Shown one piece after another: positions 15,750-17,971 of a stretch of 17,971 nt of DNA. The number at the start of each line of letters is the position of its first letter. The stretch's first letter is position 1. Position numbers and translations under genes: made by a program. Under the pieces are notes generated by a model that searched no databases, was not told the origin of the DNA, and worked only from the letters and a program-made list of their open reading frames with translations. Origin of the DNA: JBMOJK01 sp049315825 (GTDB taxonomy: Bacteria > Patescibacteriota > Gracilibacteria > BD1-5 > UBA2023); assembly GCA_049315825.1 (NCBI GenBank), contig JBMOJK010000020.1, positions 1 through 17,971 on the forward strand, in the 5' to 3' direction.

Positions 15750-17297
15750 CTAGAGAAAACTCGAAAGAAAGACAACTGCCAAGACAAAAATACACAGCGC
15801 AGAAATCAAGGGTGAGTAATATGCAATTCGGCCATTAAAACTATAAATTCGTTCGCGCATTCGATGTGTCACTATCGCGAGCGTTCCAAGACAGCTAAAT
15901 ACTCCAACCCCGAAGGCAAGCAGGAATGGAAGGGCAAATTCCATTCTACCAATCGCAAAAAGCACCAGCACTATACTCCATGCAAACGTACACGGTGCAA
16001 GTCACGCAAAAAATGCGAGCCAAAGCCCCTTTCTGTTCGGTTTTATACGCTCAAGTCCTGTCTGTTTATTTCGGATCAATAAACGCAGTGCAGTGACAAA
16101 CAGTACGATGGAAAGTAGCAAAAGTCACCACGCTCCATACATTTCAATCTTCCCAAGAAATTCCGCAGGATCAAAAAATCGAAAGACAAATTTCGCAAGC
16201 AGCGTAATAATCACTATATCCGCGAGATGAATACACGTGAATATCAAGGCATACAGCACACTCGAACCCATAGTCGCACCTTCAGCAAGAATATATCCCA
16301 CCATAAATCCCTTTGAATGCCCCGGTCCGAGTGCATGTAGAAAGCCAAGTGCTGCAAGCAGAAGCATTACAAGGCCAACTCCCAATACATCTGCATCCCC
16401 CGTACGGAGCGCATCGATATGACTCAATATTTTCTTAAATAGTGCGAAAAGTGTTGTGTCGTTGGAGGTAAGTGTGATCGGCTTTGATGGATGATCACTG
16501 GCTTGTGAAGAAGTGCTGTAATCTCCCGGCGCCATACCATCGCCCGATTGAGTAATATTGGTCGGGAGAGAAAATGGAGCATCCGAATCCTGCATACGAC
16601 GTGTTTGCCCCGGTGAGACATCTGCAGAAATTGGATTCCAACCGGACATCACCTCTTCATAGTCTGTATAATGATCACCATCGGTATCTTTCTTGGCAGG
16701 ATCAGTTCGATAGAGCTTTTCTTCTTCGTCAGAGAGGCTGTCATTGTCACTGTCTACTGCTTTTGTGACTGCTCACGGCGCATATGAGAATGCTGTTTGT
16801 TTTGCGGTAAGAACCTTATAAAGCAGCGTATTTCCGGTTTTACCATCATACAAAAGTACTCGGTTGGTTTGAAGTGGGAGCTCACTAAAAATATCTACTT
16901 TGAGATTGAAAATATTGATCGGAGCAGGACATTGAATCGAATACCGAATCGGGAATCCAGAGGTAAAAATTTCGTCCACTCACAAATCCGTCGTTGAAAA
17001 ATCTCAGATTTTACATAGAGTATCCTCTAGGCTCAGGCTCACCTTTTGGCCAACATAATCAAACAAGTACGTTTTATATGTATAGTAATCTCAGTATGTA
17101 AGGGCTCGCATCGGCAATCCCCTTCTTCAGAGGATTGCCTCTACTTCACTTGGATGAAGATATGTAATCCCTTCGACAGTAGATTTATGAAGCGTGAGAG
17201 TGGACGACGAAATATCGAGCGGATGTGCTGATGCATTTCCCCAGAGTAACAAACTCAATACCGTGCCAAGAAGTCAGAATTTTTTGATTACATGCAT
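15750..17297 (-). CDS. NicO/RcnA-family metal transporter with signal peptide and TSP3 calcium-binding repeats
   Basis: A 515-aa protein seen only with UGA=Gly; UGA plus-strand positions start at 17274, 17127, 17091, 17004, 16980, 16773, 16125 and 16002. The signal peptide is residues 1-24 (KKFGLLGTVLSLLLWGNASA), cut before HPLD, a start typical of the extracytoplasmic domain preceding some NicO transporters. The extracytoplasmic domain continues to about 175. Two thrombospondin-type-3 repeats follow (DSDNDSLSDEEE at 182-193, DTDGDHYTDYEE at 204-215), probably binding calcium. After a Ser/Thr-rich linker comes the membrane part, with LGFLHALGPGHSKGFMVGY (the His-x-x-x-PGH-x-K metal motif at 321-330), CIHLAD and AGLAPCTFAW at about 431-440. 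About six hydrophobic segments are visible. NicO proteins move Ni2+ or Co2+, usually outward; the metal here is inferred. The start lies 11 bp from the divergent 17309 gene. Confidence 0.9.
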
Positions 17298-17300
17298 AAT
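17295..17300 (+). promoter_or_regulatory. -10-like element of the 17309 gene
   Basis: CATAAT ends 8 nt before the ATG at 17309 (TAATTT at 17297-17302 gives 6 nt). It overlaps the start codon of the divergent transporter gene. No clear -35 is present. Confidence 0.35.
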
Positions 17301-17303
17301 TTG

Positions 17304-17309
17304 ATTGTA
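17304..17309 (-). promoter_or_regulatory. -10-like element of the NicO transporter gene
   Basis: TACAAT on the minus strand (17309-17304) ends 6 nt before the ATG at 17297 and includes the first base of the divergent start codon. A leaderless transcript is inferred. No clear -35 is seen. Confidence 0.4.
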
Positions 17310-17698
17310 TGGAAATACTCATTGTCGCAATCATTATCACGATCAGCCTTGGGATTGTGATATATTCGTTTTTCTTTACTCAAACCAAAAAACTGACAAG
17401 TGGGAAGAAATTTTATTACGCAGAACAGATTATGCAGACTGTTGGACTTGCTGATCGTGAAGCCATGGTGATCTGTGATAAGATACTCTGACACATTCTC
17501 AAAGATCTCGGCTATAAATGAAAAGTTGCAGATCAGCTCAGAAGTAAGCCCATCGTCATCCCCAATCTTCATGAGGTATGGAGACTTCATCGTTTGCGCA
17601 ATAAGCTCGTACACGAACTCGATACCCCAACCGGCAATCTCGCACGCGAAGCTGAGAAATACCGACACATTCTCACTGACCTCCTCAATCAAAACTAG
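17309..17698 (+). CDS. Membrane-anchored small protein with HEPN-like R-x4-H motif, 129 aa
   Basis: The frame is open from ATG 17309 to TAG 17696-17698 with UGA=Gly at 17489 and 17519. Residues 3-24 form a transmembrane anchor (ILIVAIIITISLGIVIYSFF). The cytoplasmic part is helical: FYYAEQIMQTVGLADREAMV, then ICDKILGHILKDLGYKGKVA, then LHEVWRLHRLRNKLVHELDT and a closing helix, LAREAEKYRHILTDLL. The segment RNKLVH fits the R-(polar)-x3-H pattern of HEPN-domain ribonucleases and toxins. From memory, similar TM-plus-RN-x-x-VH proteins are common in Patescibacteria, with no established function. I infer a HEPN-like fold; nuclease activity is not shown. The stop codon is shared with the convergent endonuclease III gene. 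The 134-aa minus frame at 17288-17692 is its shadow. Confidence 0.85.
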
Positions 17699-17709
17699 GT
17701 GGTTTTTTT
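17679..17709 (+). terminator. Weak terminator after the HEPN-like gene
   Basis: ACCTCCT (17679-17685) pairs with AGGTGGT (17697-17703) at 6 of 7 positions, followed by a T-run to 17709. The loop is 11 nt and the left arm lies inside the coding region, as does the convergent nth gene. Tentative. Confidence 0.35.
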
Positions 17710-17971
17710 GAACTTTTCTTGGTAAAAATTACACAAGTTTTGGAGCTTACAGGTATCACACTTTGGACTTCGAGCCGTGCAATGATATCGACCGAAGAGT
17801 ACAAATGGATGATGCATCCCGACTCGCTGCTCAAGCGTCAATCTTCGAACGATGGCCTTATCTGTTTCTTCTGGAGTTTTTGTACGAACCAGGCCTATTC
17901 GGTTACAAACACGATGAATATGAGTATCTACCCCAACATAGGGAGCATCATAAAGTACGCTCAGCACCAAT
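17695..17971 (-). CDS. nth: Endonuclease III (C-terminal part; 5' end beyond window)
   Basis: Endonuclease III is the bifunctional DNA glycosylase/AP-lyase that removes oxidised pyrimidines in base-excision repair. Only the last 91 residues are in the window. They include YVGVDTHIHRVCNRIGLV, with the catalytic aspartate of the VDTH motif, HHPFVLFGRYHC, and the [4Fe-4S] cluster motif C-x6-C-x2-C-x5-C (CTARSPKCDTCKLQNLC). The tail is short and basic (YQEKFKKTT). The catalytic lysine and the HhH motif lie upstream, outside the window. The stop TAG (17697-17695) is on the same CTAG palindrome as the stop of the convergent HEPN-like gene. There is no UGA in the visible part. Confidence 0.95.
   Translation of the reverse strand, partial: LVLSVLYDAPYVGVDTHIHRVCNRIGLVRTKTPEETDKAIVRRLTLEQRVGMHHPFVLFGRYHCTARSPKCDTCKLQNLCNFYQEKFKKTT

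Noticed and set aside
17288..17692. 134-aa minus-strand open frame
   Set aside because: Antisense of the HEPN-like gene; it would also overlap the transporter start and has no recognisable motif.

Overview
The window reads coherently only if UGA encodes glycine (genetic code 25). UGA falls exactly on invariant glycines: in the FAD-binding loop and two further signature motifs of a BaiN/HI0933-type flavoprotein, and in the PPSEGK-type motif of a YaaA protein. The only tRNA present is tRNA-Trp with anticodon CCA. Code 25 is known from Candidatus Gracilibacteria (BD1-5) and Absconditabacteria (SR1), so this is most likely a chromosomal piece from that part of the Patescibacteria/CPR. All coordinates below use UGA=Gly, with TAA and TAG as the only stops. 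This turns many short fragments into full genes.

Layout. 1-1044 (-): gatB, 3' end cut by the window edge. 1192-2607 (+): a 471-aa protein of unknown family. 2816-4899 (+): rpsB, a small membrane protein, tsf and a 56-aa ORF, followed by tRNA-Trp (4926-5000) and a strong terminator. 5139-5918 (-): an orphan membrane-anchored/secreted Cys-containing protein. 6027-6356 and 6366-6650 (+): two small orphan proteins, the first taking 5 of its 7 glycines from UGA. 6705-7997 (+): flavoprotein. 8029-8892 and 8894-9115 (+): a nucleotidyltransferase and an S4 RNA-binding protein.

From 9093 to 17297 the minus strand carries recX, yaaA, a 1,772-aa secreted protein and a NicO-type metal transporter; transcription runs from high to low coordinates. 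The 1,772-aa protein fuses DUF1800 and DUF1501, normally separate neighbouring genes, to an Ig-like domain, a 16-glycine run and a Pro/Lys-rich tail. The transporter has a signal peptide, an extracytoplasmic domain and thrombospondin-type-3 calcium-binding repeats before its membrane part. At the right edge a small membrane protein with a HEPN-like R-x4-H motif (17309-17698, +) starts 11 bp from the transporter start. It ends on a CTAG shared with the stop of a convergent endonuclease III gene (17695-17971, -, 5' end missing).

Expression signals. No gene has a recognisable Shine-Dalgarno sequence. Several genes have a -10-like hexamer only 5-8 nt before the ATG, which suggests leaderless mRNAs. 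The most interesting observations are the DUF1800-DUF1501 fusion, the leaderless promoter pattern with overlapping divergent -10 elements at 17295-17309, and the uneven use of recoded UGA (absent from translation genes, dense in small orphan genes). There are no mobile elements, CRISPR arrays or rRNA genes.
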